22,712 nt of DNA, taken from the IMG/VR virus record IMGVR_UViG_3300030060_000165, positions 1-22,712 of that record. One strand, given 5' to 3'. Positions 13,916-21,247 of this stretch are shown here, piece after piece. Every line of letters starts with the position of its first letter. The first letter of the stretch is position 1. Both the position numbers and the translations under genes were made by a program. Under the pieces are notes generated by a model. It was not told the DNA's origin. It did no database searches and saw only the letters and a program-made list of their open reading frames with translations. The DNA comes from a virus.

Positions 13916-14392
13916 CTATACATAGGAAATATCGGACGGGTCAAGTATTGTGGCTATCACATTATCGTCATTTATAAGCCGAACTTCTAAACCGTCCACT
14001 TTAAACCTATTTCCAGCATATCTGCCCATTAATACCCATGATTTCTCTTCACACCAAGGTCCAGTCGGAAACTTATTAGCATCTGCGTAAGCATCTGAAC
14101 CCATTTTAACGACATACGCTGCAACAGTTGCATGACTTTCACGTTCACGAACTGCGTCTGGAATAATTATGCCGCCAGCGGTCTTCTGTTTCATGTAATA
14201 TGGAATGACAAGAAGCCTATACCCAACAGGATTGGGTAATCTATCAATAGCAGAAACATCCATCTTAGACGGATCCTCTGTATTTTTCTTATTGTCTTCT
14301 ACGGAATCAAAGCCTTTTGATATTGGCTCTGGTACTTTAGATTTTGCCCTTTGTGCCGCCAACCTGTCAGGGACGAATAGTTTTTTAGCCAT
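13916..14392 (-). CDS. GroES-like co-chaperonin (Cpn10 family)
   Basis: A 158-aa protein. Residues 1-49 form a charged extension absent from bacterial GroES. From about 50 onward it follows the Cpn10 fold: RLPNPVGYRLLVIPY (strand), then a mobile-loop-type segment at 66-82 with TAGGIIIPDA, ATVAAYVVKMG, and a C-terminal VRLINDDNVIATI. The GGIII element is where GroES contacts GroEL. The protein likely caps host GroEL to fold the capsid protein, as T4 gp31 does. It lies directly upstream of scaffold and overlaps the previous gene by eight bases. Confidence 0.8.
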   Translation of the reverse strand: MAKKLFVPDRLAAQRAKSKVPEPISKGFDSVEDNKKNTEDPSKMDVSAIDRLPNPVGYRLLVIPYYMKQKTAGGIIIPDAVRERESHATVAAYVVKMGSDAYADANKFPTGPWCEEKSWVLMGRYAGNRFKVDGLEVRLINDDNVIATILDPSDISYV

Positions 14393-14582
14393 CTTCTAGC
14401 TCTACGCCTTTCATCGCGGTCTTTATATGTTCCTCACATTGAGTCAAGCCGCGTATTTGACCCACTATGAACCGATAGTCGGAAAGATCCTCTATCGCAC
14501 CATCCGCAAGACGTTGTGTATAATCATCTCTGTCTTGACGTATGTTCTTTAACAAATATTCCGCAAGTATAATTGCGTCCAT
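14385..14582 (-). CDS. Small conserved phage protein, helical
   Basis: A 65-aa protein with three probable helices: MDAIILAEYLLKNIRQDRDD, then RLADGAIEDLSDYRFIVGQI, then LTQCEEHIKTAMKG. It is coupled to the holin-like gene by TAATG and overlaps the co-chaperonin gene by eight bases. I recall similar small proteins around phage head and holin genes, with no assigned function. No membrane segment is present. The helical build would suit a small protein-protein adaptor, but this is conjecture. Confidence 0.65.
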   Translation of the reverse strand: MDAIILAEYLLKNIRQDRDDYTQRLADGAIEDLSDYRFIVGQIRGLTQCEEHIKTAMKGVELEDG

Positions 14583-14968
14583 TATTTTTTCCCAAAAAAC
14601 TTAGTTGCAGCGCGAGTTCCAAAAGACGCGCTTACGATAACTCCAAGCGTGTATTGATAGTATTGCGGCATGGCCTCAAGAGCCTGAAAACCGTTTGATA
14701 CAATCTCTCTGCCCCAGTCCCCACAGAAGCTCAAAATGAGCGGGATTGAGAACAAAATTGTAAGCCACTCGTCTTTCCAGCTATGTGCAGAGGCATCAGC
14801 CATCTTGAGATCCCAGTCAATCTCACCCGTGGCTTTCTTCTCCATTATGACTGCTTCAGCTTTAGCTTTCGCCACTTTTGCGCCTGCTACTGCTTTTTTC
14901 TCTTCAACCTTGCCCTCTAACCATGTACCCGCCAGAGAGGAGATTGGACCAAGAAGTGCCTGTATCAT
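14582..14968 (-). CDS. Holin-like protein, GTA 3TM-holin family
   Basis: A 128-aa protein that fits the family called 'holin of 3TMs, for gene-transfer release'. Its N-terminal amphipathic helix (MIQALLGPISSLAGTWLEGK) precedes a charged Ala-rich helix. Then comes the hallmark SWKDEWLTILFSIPLILSF (residues about 63-81, one membrane segment). A second segment lies at about 101-122 (YYQYTLGVIVSASFGTRAAT). It would make pores in the host inner membrane at the end of infection. The family is typical of alphaproteobacterial elements, one hint to the host. It overlaps the next upstream gene by four bases. Confidence 0.75.
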   Translation of the reverse strand: MIQALLGPISSLAGTWLEGKVEEKKAVAGAKVAKAKAEAVIMEKKATGEIDWDLKMADASAHSWKDEWLTILFSIPLILSFCGDWGREIVSNGFQALEAMPQYYQYTLGVIVSASFGTRAATKFFGKK

Positions 14969-15177
14969 TCTTCCTCAATTATCTCCATAATTTCGCCAGC
15001 TTCAAGTCTGACTCTTAATTGTTTACATGACCATTTTTTGTCAAAGTCTGTAGTGTGTCCTACATTTCGTTTTATCTTACGTCTTATACTTAGGCATTCA
15101 GATAGATTCTTGTAAGGCGTGTATTCAACCCGCTCTTCACCTATCATCAGTAACAAAACAAAAGTCATCTCAATCAT
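14965..15177 (-). CDS. Small secreted-type protein with Cys pair
   Basis: A 70-aa protein. The first 13 residues (MIEMTFVLLLMIG) form a short hydrophobic leader. The rest is soluble and charged, with Cys28 and Cys51, which could form a disulfide outside the cytoplasm. It ends in acidic residues (EIMEIIEEE). I recall a family of similar short leader-plus-two-Cys phage proteins in marine contigs. It is embedded in the membrane-protein island beside the holin-like gene, suggesting envelope action. The function is unknown. Met4 is an alternative start. Confidence 0.6.
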   Translation of the reverse strand: MIEMTFVLLLMIGEERVEYTPYKNLSECLSIRRKIKRNVGHTTDFDKKWSCKQLRVRLEAGEIMEIIEEE

Positions 15178-15562
15178 TGTTTGTCAACTTTTCAATGTTG
15201 TCCTCTATTTTGGTTAGCCGCCTATCATAAAACTCCAGCACTAGCTTTTGTTGCTGGTCATGTGGGGCATTACCACTTTCAATATTTTCTGCCAGTTTTT
15301 CTAACTCACTAGCCAAATGTTCGATCATCATAAACTGTTCTGAGTCGGCTGGCAAACTACCCATTTCACCACGAGGCCATTTGATACGAAACTCTGTGTT
15401 TTGACCCAAATCTGTTTCAATAATAATAAATTTATTTTCAATCGTATTGAGTCTTTCAATAACTCCAAAATAAGCCCATGTTGCAACTGCTGCCCCAACC
15501 ACCATCGCAATCAAGTTGCGAATGGGCATACTTAGTTCTGTATTTTCACTTAGTTTTGGCAT
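15170..15562 (-). CDS. Single-pass membrane protein with coiled-coil tail
   Basis: A 130-aa protein. One membrane segment lies at about residues 14-33 (IRNLIAMVVGAAVATWAYFG). After it comes a helix, then FRIKWPRGEMGSLPADSEQF (58-77) and helical charged stretches (LASELEKLAENIE; YDRRLTKIEDNIEKL). Orientation by charge is ambiguous. The architecture is that of an anchored protein with a soluble coiled coil, which would suit a spanin-like or virion-anchoring role. The start is coupled to the upstream stop by TAATG. Confidence 0.6.
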   Translation of the reverse strand: MPKLSENTELSMPIRNLIAMVVGAAVATWAYFGVIERLNTIENKFIIIETDLGQNTEFRIKWPRGEMGSLPADSEQFMMIEHLASELEKLAENIESGNAPHDQQQKLVLEFYDRRLTKIEDNIEKLTNND

Positions 15563-15804
15563 TAATCACACTTGTCCTTTCCTGCACACTCAGTAGGAAA
15601 ACAATGCGCCATCATGCGGTAATATTCGTTTTTATATGTGGCTTGCCACATATCTTCATTTATCAAGTATTCGCATTGAGCTTCTGTCATTGGTTGTTGC
15701 AAAGCAACTTGATTTCCAATGTACTGCCATTCATGACCGTCAAAACCCCACATGCTAATAACCATGATGAATAAAGTTTCAACCGTGTGATGAACCTCAC
15801 TCAT
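15562..15804 (-). CDS. Small Cys-containing envelope-type protein
   Basis: An 80-aa protein. Residues about 9-21 (ETLFIMVISMWGF) are hydrophobic and could act as a signal or anchor. The rest contains Trp/Tyr-rich sequence and four Cys at 44, 68, 73 and 79, arranged as possible disulfides in a secreted domain. It overlaps the 56-aa gene upstream by eight bases and the next gene downstream by one. I do not recognise a family. The role is inferred only from its neighbours (holin-like and other membrane proteins). Confidence 0.6.
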   Translation of the reverse strand: MSEVHHTVETLFIMVISMWGFDGHEWQYIGNQVALQQPMTEAQCEYLINEDMWQATYKNEYYRMMAHCFPTECAGKDKCD

Positions 15805-15967
15805 CCGTGATTATCACCCACTGAACGGTGTTAGGAGTGCTTTCCGTTCTAAATTTTGTTGCAAACTCAGAATTTACATTTTCTGATACAGTTGGAGTCT
15901 CTTTATCATCAGTCATATGACCGTGTATCATCGCCGCCAAAATTGCGGCTATCATAATGTTTTCCAT
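15797..15967 (-). CDS. 56-aa membrane-type micro-protein
   Basis: A short gene with an intact 56-codon frame. Residues 4-14 (IMIAAILAAMI) are hydrophobic, followed by a polar tail containing TDDKETPTVSENVNSEFAT and ending VQWVIITDE. An AAGG sequence precedes the start by about ten bases, and the end overlaps the next start by eight bases (ATGAGTGA), the style used by its neighbours. It fills the only sizeable space between the EF-hand and 80-aa genes. The product could be a small membrane or exported peptide. No family is recognised. Confidence 0.6.
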   Translation of the reverse strand: MENIMIAAILAAMIHGHMTDDKETPTVSENVNSEFATKFRTESTPNTVQWVIITDE

Positions 15968-15984
15968 GCCCTTACCTTTTCAAG

Positions 15985-16305
15985 TTACTTTCTATTCATC
16001 CAAGCAGTCGTACCCATATATGCCCCAACCACGCCTGCTCCACTAATATAAAATAAATTGCTTATATCTGATAATGCCTCAACTCGCTCAATAGGCACAA
16101 AAAACATTGCGGCTGTAAATGCGCCCATTGCAATCAAAGTGTATCTAGCCATGCGTAGTTGAGCTAAATTTTTACGCAATTCAGTTTCTGTCTTCTTTAT
16201 TTCCTTAACATGAGCAAGCTCTTCATCGCTTACGATGCCATCACCATCTTCATCATAATCAGAGTAAATGCTGTCTTTTTGCAATTTTTTTTGCTTAGAC
16301 TTCAT
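15985..16305 (-). CDS. EF-hand plus two-TM protein, holin-like candidate
   Basis: A 106-aa protein. Residues 18-29 (DEDGDGIVSDEE) form a textbook EF-hand calcium loop, with Asp at 18, 20 and 22, Gly23 and Glu29. A helical, charged segment (EIKKTETELRKNL) leads to membrane segment one (about 53-71, ARYTLIAMGAFTAAMFFVP). A polar turn precedes membrane segment two (about 82-103, LFYISGAGVVGAYMGTTAWM). Similar proteins occur in marine phages, where they are uncharacterised or called holin-like. Calcium sensing at the membrane is an inference from the loop. Confidence 0.75.
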   Translation of the reverse strand: MKSKQKKLQKDSIYSDYDEDGDGIVSDEELAHVKEIKKTETELRKNLAQLRMARYTLIAMGAFTAAMFFVPIERVEALSDISNLFYISGAGVVGAYMGTTAWMNRK

Positions 16306-16344
16306 TTGCCTATGTCCTTATCAATGATCGCGTTCAGTTTATTC

Positions 16345-16560
16345 TCAATAAATTTTAAACCGCCGCTCACGCGAGACAGCACCCACGCCACGGGTAACAA
16401 GGCCACCTTTAGACATTTTAAAACCATATTGACCAGTTTTTGTATCATAGGTGTATCCTTTCTTTCCTGCTTTAATAGCTTCTTTCAACGCTTCAAACTG
16501 CTCATCAGTTAAACCAGAAAAAACATCTTTTAAAGGCGGTGTGTCTTTTTTATCTGACAT
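16345..16560 (-). CDS. Small protein with C-terminal GG/RGxGA motif
   Basis: A 71-aa protein. The first half is a helix ([20 protein letters not shown]), followed by [13 protein letters not shown] and a C-terminal basic end, [19 protein letters not shown]. That end resembles the C-termini of the 305-aa and 94-aa proteins elsewhere in this window. The start overlaps the upstream 81-aa frame's stop as TAATG and overlaps the 63-aa gene by 11 bases. No strong ribosome site is present, so translation is probably coupled. The function is unknown. Confidence 0.65.
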   Translation of the reverse strand: MSDKKDTPPLKDVFSGLTDEQFEALKEAIKAGKKGYTYDTKTGQYGFKMSKGGLVTRGVGAVSRERRFKIY

Positions 16561-16741
16561 TAGCTTTTTTTCTTGGCTTTTTTCTTGAGGACGCTTTTTT
16601 TGTTTTCTGACTTTTTTTCTTCGGTTTTTTTGCTGATGACAGAGCTATCGCTACCGCTTGTTTCTGCGGGTACCCCTCTGACCTCAGCTTCGATATGTTC
16701 TTGCTGATCGTTGACTGGCTGGTTCCTTTTTTCAATGGCAT
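16550..16741 (-). CDS. Small Lys-rich phage protein with KQAVAIALS motif
   Basis: A 63-aa basic protein. The N-terminus [19 protein letters not shown] and the segment [18 protein letters not shown] match a short phage family I know by the pattern 'MPxKKG...PQKQAxAIALS'; its function is unknown. I start at the ATG at 16741 because it begins this family pattern and has AAGGTGGAG seven bases before it. The Lys/Arg-rich tail continues to the stop. Another frame, 16560-16805, overlaps most of it, so the region may code in two frames. Confidence 0.75.
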   Translation of the reverse strand: MPLKKGTSQSTISKNISKLRSEGYPQKQAVAIALSSAKKPKKKSQKTKKASSRKKPRKKANVR

Positions 16742-16805
16742 TTCTACGCTCCACCTTTTTTGCCTTTTCAACTGCACGAACTTTGTCATACACAGAACTT
16801 GACAT
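16560..16805 (-). CDS. Overlapping 81-aa Lys/Glu-rich reading frame
   Basis: An open 81-codon frame overlapping the 63-aa gene in another frame. Its ATG overlaps the portal stop as TGATG, with AGGAG at good spacing (about six bases), and its stop overlaps the next gene's start as TAATG. Both junctions are like the genome's other coupled genes. The protein starts [20 protein letters not shown] and ends in a Lys-rich tail. The DNA is A/G-rich, so long Lys/Glu frames occur easily. Either both frames are used or an indel has split one older gene. Confidence 0.55.
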   Translation of the reverse strand: MSSSVYDKVRAVEKAKKVERRNAIEKRNQPVNDQQEHIEAEVRGVPAETSGSDSSVISKKTEEKKSENKKSVLKKKAKKKS

Positions 16806-19243
16806 CACATTCTCCTTTGTAAATTAGCAGCGGCTATATCGCGTTGTGTTTGTATTCTCTCTTCAGCGACACGAACCTTCTCTTGATTTGCCTCTTCAGT
16901 CAAATCAATACGTTGTTGATTGATAAGAACGTCATTACGCTCTTTTTCACGCTCAAGCTGTTGTCTTTCTTCAAACTGTCGCGCACGTTCCTGTATTTCT
17001 GCACCGCGCAAAGAAAGCTCTTGTTGTCTGATTGCCACTAAAGGATCAGTGTTATCAGCAGGAGCCACAGCCTGCGCAAATTGCTCAGTTAGCTCACCAA
17101 TAAGTTCAGCAGCTTTGTTCGCTATCTCAACTTGTAGCTGTTGTGCCATTTGTGGGTTTTGTTGCAACACAAGTTCAGCCTCTGGATCAAGTTGACTCAT
17201 TACTTCTTGTTGAGCCTGTATCTCAGCCATCATTCCTATGTGTTCTTGAATATGACCTTGTAACGTCATCACGATAGTTGCATTCGCTTGAGCCACTGGT
17301 GTAGCTAACATGGCTAAGTGTGACTCAATATGCGCTTGGTGATTTTGATCAGGGAATGCCTGCAATCTTTGACCACGCATGGCCTCCTGATTTTCTTTTG
17401 CAGGGTTTGAAGGCTGTGGCTGTTTAGGTATTGGCAGTATGGCATCAATGTTTGTAACACCTAAAGCCTCATACATCTTTCTGTAAGCCTGATATAAACC
17501 TTGCTCACCACCGTGTATGTCAGGATTAGATTGAACTAACTGCAATTCTGTCTGTGCCAAGGCAATGCGCTGTGACATGGAAAAGATGTTAGGGTCAGAT
17601 ACAGGTAAAACATCAATTCTATCATCAAAATCAGTTTGTTTTATTTGTGGAGGCGCACCTGGCACTGGATATGGGTACATTGGAGCCATGTTTCTGGCAA
17701 ATATGTTGGCTAAAAGCTTAAATTCTTGCTTTTGTGAGTAATGAAGACGCTTATGTATCGCAGACATGACCTTTGTACCACGTTCCATAATAGCCATAGT
17801 CGTGCCTACAGGCGTTTCTCCGCCCATTTCGCCTACTTTCATGTCTGCCATAGACGCAAACCGCCTACCAGCCTCCACAAGCCCTCCTAATAGGCTATAA
17901 AGCGTGTTTGAAGGCTCTTTAAACGGTAATGTCATAATAGACTGACGAATATCCATGCCAGCAGAGTCGATATCACGGAACTCGCCGGGTCTTAACGGTT
18001 CATCTTCGTCACGAATCCGCGCACCACGAGCCTTAAAACCTGCTGGCAGATTAGATAGCGTGCCAGCATCAATTAACTGACGCAGAATACTGGTTGAGGC
18101 TTGAGACAAGCCGCCAATCATGTGTGTTAAGCCAAAACCGTAAAATCCAAGACCAGGTAAAAACTTGTAATGTATGAAATACTGCTGCCTACGCATTAAA
18201 GCGTCACCCTCAAGATAATTCCGGCGAATAGACAATATCTGGTTGGTAGACTCTAATATTGTAACAACATATGGCACTTTTAGTCCTGTAGGCTCACCCT
18301 CCATGTCAGTGTCTTCAAAGCCTGTCAGATCTAATGAGGTGTGGACTTCATGAATAACTAGCTCTTCAGATCCAGAGCCGGACAATTGTACGCCTTGCGC
18401 TTCATTCAAGGCTTCTTTTACGCCGCTATAATCTTCAGATGCGGATGATCCACTTGGAAGATCAATATCTTTATAAAATCCTGAAAGCTGTAGCTTCAGA
18501 ACTTCGTTCTTGTCCATGCGAATAATATGCGTAATACGCGGCGTAGTAAGCAGATCAGTTGCGCCATAAGGAACAACAACATCCTCAGCGTGTACAAATT
18601 TACTGACTGCTCTTTGCAAAAGTGGGTCAAAATACACCTTCTTAAATGTTGAGCCAACAATCGGTAGATAGAATAGCATCTGATCTGTTTCAGGATCATA
18701 CTCTTCCATCTCATAAGTGATCATGTAGTTCATATAATCTTTAACACGTTGAGCTTGAGCCACCAAAGCAGGTGTTTCTGCACCCATAGTCTGTGTTCTT
18801 ACAGGTCCACCAGACGGTAACATTTCACGATAAGCCTGTGCCTGAAACTGTGTGACTGACTCGGCAAGCAAAGGATGTACAACGCCAGTTGCGCCTTCAA
18901 ATGGCTGGCTACGCTCTTCATAGCTCATGCCAAGTAGTTCAATGCCACGCTTGTATGTATCTTCCCAATCTTGTCGAGAGGACATGTCATCTTCAATGTC
19001 ACTGGACAACTCAGACGCGATAGTGCCTAGATCGCTATCATCAATAAACTCGGCTAAATTTGCACCAAAAGGAACTTCGGCAGCGACAGTGGCCTCTTCC
19101 ATGATTTCGCCAACAATCGCAGAGCCATCATCCATCTGCATGACTCCAGGCTGTGCAGGAAAATCAATTATGTCAATTTCAGCTTGCTCTTGAGCGGTCA
19201 TGTCCTGATCGCCGCCAGCGCCTACTCCTTTTTCAACAGCCAT
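16805..19243 (-). CDS. Portal protein (P22-type, large)
   Basis: An 812-aa protein, the largest gene. An acidic N-terminal segment of about 100 residues precedes the portal core. The core begins with GIELLGMSYEERSQPFEGAT and GVVHPLLAESVTQFQAQAYR, then LPSGGPVRTQTMG. Later come SILRQLIDAGTLSNLPAGFK, DIDSAGMD, GEMGGETPVGTTMAIMERGT and KRLHYSQKQEFKLLANIFAR. The last about 80 residues are a charged coiled coil (QERARQFEERQQLEREKERN), like the C-terminal barrel of P22 portals. It forms the 12-subunit DNA gate. It follows the 534-aa gene with two spare bases. Confidence 0.85.
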   Translation of the reverse strand: MAVEKGVGAGGDQDMTAQEQAEIDIIDFPAQPGVMQMDDGSAIVGEIMEEATVAAEVPFGANLAEFIDDSDLGTIASELSSDIEDDMSSRQDWEDTYKRGIELLGMSYEERSQPFEGATGVVHPLLAESVTQFQAQAYREMLPSGGPVRTQTMGAETPALVAQAQRVKDYMNYMITYEMEEYDPETDQMLFYLPIVGSTFKKVYFDPLLQRAVSKFVHAEDVVVPYGATDLLTTPRITHIIRMDKNEVLKLQLSGFYKDIDLPSGSSASEDYSGVKEALNEAQGVQLSGSGSEELVIHEVHTSLDLTGFEDTDMEGEPTGLKVPYVVTILESTNQILSIRRNYLEGDALMRRQQYFIHYKFLPGLGFYGFGLTHMIGGLSQASTSILRQLIDAGTLSNLPAGFKARGARIRDEDEPLRPGEFRDIDSAGMDIRQSIMTLPFKEPSNTLYSLLGGLVEAGRRFASMADMKVGEMGGETPVGTTMAIMERGTKVMSAIHKRLHYSQKQEFKLLANIFARNMAPMYPYPVPGAPPQIKQTDFDDRIDVLPVSDPNIFSMSQRIALAQTELQLVQSNPDIHGGEQGLYQAYRKMYEALGVTNIDAILPIPKQPQPSNPAKENQEAMRGQRLQAFPDQNHQAHIESHLAMLATPVAQANATIVMTLQGHIQEHIGMMAEIQAQQEVMSQLDPEAELVLQQNPQMAQQLQVEIANKAAELIGELTEQFAQAVAPADNTDPLVAIRQQELSLRGAEIQERARQFEERQQLEREKERNDVLINQQRIDLTEEANQEKVRVAEERIQTQRDIAAANLQRRM

Positions 19244-19245
19244 AT

Positions 19246-20850
19246 CTAGTCCTTTCCGCCTTCAATAACCGCTAATCTTGGCTTTTGCGGCGTTGGCTGC
19301 GGTATACCCATACCGCTAATTTCATTCTGCATCCGTGTAGCCTCTTCTAAACTAACACTGCGAATTGGCTTTGCCGTTGCCCTAGCTAACTGAGCATCCA
19401 AAGCTGCCTTGTTTGCTGCGGCCTCTTCACGGCGCTTAACTGCTCTATTAGCACCAAAACCGTAATCATCGTCAAGTCTGGCAAATATTTTGTCTTGTAT
19501 CGGGCGATCAATAACCACATTAAAATCATCTTGAGTCATCTTAATAGCGTCAACCATAGCCTCGCCACGACTCTTACCCTCGCCCCTAAAACCAGCAAAG
19601 TTGTTGGTCAACACATCGCCAAATTCTTCAGTGGTAATCGCTATGTCATCAACAGATTGAAAAGATAACGTATCGTCCAAATCCAGATATGCGTCTTTCA
19701 GAGCATCGTTGATTGCTTCCATCTCAAGATCCTCATCCAGCTTTTGTCTTGCTACTGGTGATTTTACCTTGTCTTTTTGCGCCTCAATGACCAACGCCTT
19801 ATTTGACTTGCCTCGTGGACGAGGCCCAGCCATCGGAGCAAGAGTAGATGCAGCAATGCCAAGACCATAAACGTCCCTCTTCAGTCTGTCAGCCATACCC
19901 TCGTCCATACCAAGAGTTTCTGCTAACTTACCAGCGCCAGTGGCGGCACCACGCAAAACTGTGTCACCAACACGACCAGCGTAATCTAAAACATCAATTG
20001 GAGTGCCAACAATAGCGCGATTAACGGCACCAAGAGGAGTAGGGCCAAACATATCAGTCTTATCAGCAAGTCGCTTAAACATCTCAGTGCTTGCTGGAGG
20101 GGCTGAAAAAGCGCCCATGATTCCTCCACCTTCAGAAAAATTAACTGGATATTTAGGTTTTTTTTCCAACTCAATTCTAACCTGCCTATCCTCAGTACCA
20201 AGAGCATTAGCTAAGTACTCACCTGCCACCTCTGGAGTTATAGCCATGCGTTGTAAAGCTAATATTGGATTGGAAGGAAGATTTCTATCTGCTCTATTAA
20301 AATTATATGTATCCTCTATCACATCCATTTCGGGAGTTTCACGGACATTATACTTACCCAAAGTTGTGGCAACTCCGTATCTAGGATCAGTAAAAGAACT
20401 TTTAATGGAATCAAAATAACCTTTATCTACTTTTCTTCCTCGTTCAAGTCTTTCGTCTCCAACGCGATCATATGGATTTACACTTGTTTTACCTTTAGTA
20501 TCCTCAAAAGATTGAAGTCTCTTTTTTGTTCTAGCTTTTTGTTCTGGATACACATCAAATTGTTGTTGTTGTCTTAAAAATCTTTCTTTTTCTGCATTAG
20601 CTTCACGTTGTCTCTGAGCTAAAAAAGCCATTTCAACTAATTCATCATTAGTAAAATCTTTATTAGTTATAGGACGATCTACACCAACAATATTTTCTGC
20701 CAAGAGTCTTATGTTTGTAGGTATTTTTTTGTATAAACCAGCCACAACTCCTTGAGGAGGTTTATTCAAAATAAGCTCATTGCGTATTTTTTGTCTTAAT
20801 GCTGCGTCAGCAGCCGCGAGAGACTCTGGAGTATTTAATTTGAGGCCCAT
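19246..20850 (-). CDS. Large unknown protein, possibly internal virion protein
   Basis: A 534-aa protein. The N-terminal third is helical and charged (KKIPTNIRLLAENIVGVDRP; FLAQRQREANAEKERFLR). A beta segment at about 151-185 (SSFTDPRYGVATTLGKYNVR, ending DTYNFN) is a motif I have seen in large phage virion or polyvalent proteins. Residues about 269-345 are Gly/Ala-rich and amphipathic (LGAVNRAIVGTPIDVLDYAG; GLGIAASTLAPMAG), which would suit membrane interaction. The C-terminal third is charged and helical. There is no protease or lysozyme motif. An injected or internal head protein is one possibility; the place between terminase and portal fits. Confidence 0.5.
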   Translation of the reverse strand: MGLKLNTPESLAAADAALRQKIRNELILNKPPQGVVAGLYKKIPTNIRLLAENIVGVDRPITNKDFTNDELVEMAFLAQRQREANAEKERFLRQQQQFDVYPEQKARTKKRLQSFEDTKGKTSVNPYDRVGDERLERGRKVDKGYFDSIKSSFTDPRYGVATTLGKYNVRETPEMDVIEDTYNFNRADRNLPSNPILALQRMAITPEVAGEYLANALGTEDRQVRIELEKKPKYPVNFSEGGGIMGAFSAPPASTEMFKRLADKTDMFGPTPLGAVNRAIVGTPIDVLDYAGRVGDTVLRGAATGAGKLAETLGMDEGMADRLKRDVYGLGIAASTLAPMAGPRPRGKSNKALVIEAQKDKVKSPVARQKLDEDLEMEAINDALKDAYLDLDDTLSFQSVDDIAITTEEFGDVLTNNFAGFRGEGKSRGEAMVDAIKMTQDDFNVVIDRPIQDKIFARLDDDYGFGANRAVKRREEAAANKAALDAQLARATAKPIRSVSLEEATRMQNEISGMGIPQPTPQKPRLAVIEGGKD

Positions 20851-20852
20851 AA

Positions 20853-20966
20853 CTAAACTCTCTCGGGTGAGGCTGACTCCAGCGCAGTCATGCGAAGGGC
20901 ATCAAACATGACCGCAAAGCCATGAGCCAGCCTCTCTCGCACTATAACACCAAAGTTAAATGACAT
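20853..20966 (-). CDS. 37-aa micro-gene, coupled by TGATG
   Basis: A complete short frame whose ATG overlaps the upstream stop as TGATG and which ends two bases before the 534-aa gene, the spacing style of the operon. The peptide is MSFNFGVIVRERLAHGFAVM followed by FDALRMTALESASPERV, with no signal sequence. The same DNA holds two nested inverted repeats, so it could instead be a structured leader that happens to be open. Both readings are compatible; coupling and full occupancy of the gap favour a gene. Confidence 0.5.
   Translation of the reverse strand: MSFNFGVIVRERLAHGFAVMFDALRMTALESASPERV
20869..20934 (-). promoter_or_regulatory. Two nested RNA hairpins on the transcribed strand
   Basis: Outer stem: 20924-20934 pairs with 20869-20879, eleven pairs including one G-U. 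Inner stem: 20907-20916 pairs with 20883-20892, ten pairs including two G-U, with a 14-base loop. On the minus-strand RNA all three exceptions are G-U wobbles; on the plus strand they would be A-C mismatches. This strand bias supports a real RNA structure. No T-run follows, so it is not a simple terminator. Confidence 0.55.
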
Positions 20967-21247
20967 CACATAATATCTCGCTGGTTCCCATCATCCAAAG
21001 GATTCATCTCTGAACCCTTGCCCATGTTAAGGGTGATTGAGATGTTGATGTTAGGAGATGCTTTCTTTTGCTTGATCCTGTCCATCATGCTCTCAACCTC
21101 GCCACCATGAGCTTTATAATCAGGCTCTGGTAGTTGATCAAAACGATCACGAGCATATTGTTCAGCCTTTTTCTCATCACCTTTGAAGATCTCAAGACCC
21201 TCTTCAAAGAAGTTTTCAAGAATGGCTTCGTTCTGTGGATTGCTCAT
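20966..21247 (-). CDS. Small acidic conserved protein
   Basis: A 93-aa protein with an acidic helical start (AILENFFEEGLEIFKGDEKK), then YARDRFDQLPEPDYKAHGGE, then a short basic stretch (MDRIKQKKAS) and a final beta-looking NINISITLNMGKG. It contains one HGGEV motif like the Gly-Gly pattern of its neighbours. It is coupled to both flanking genes by TGATG overlaps. No enzyme motif, signal or membrane segment is visible. The family is not recognised. Confidence 0.6.
   Translation of the reverse strand: MSNPQNEAILENFFEEGLEIFKGDEKKAEQYARDRFDQLPEPDYKAHGGEVESMMDRIKQKKASPNINISITLNMGKGSEMNPLDDGNQRDIM

Noticed and set aside
16753-16765. A-AAA-AAG slippery heptamer in the 81-aa frame (as in E. coli dnaX)
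   Set aside because: A minus-one shift there meets a TAG stop three codons later and does not join the 63-aa frame. It would only give a short truncated product, so programmed fusion is not supported.
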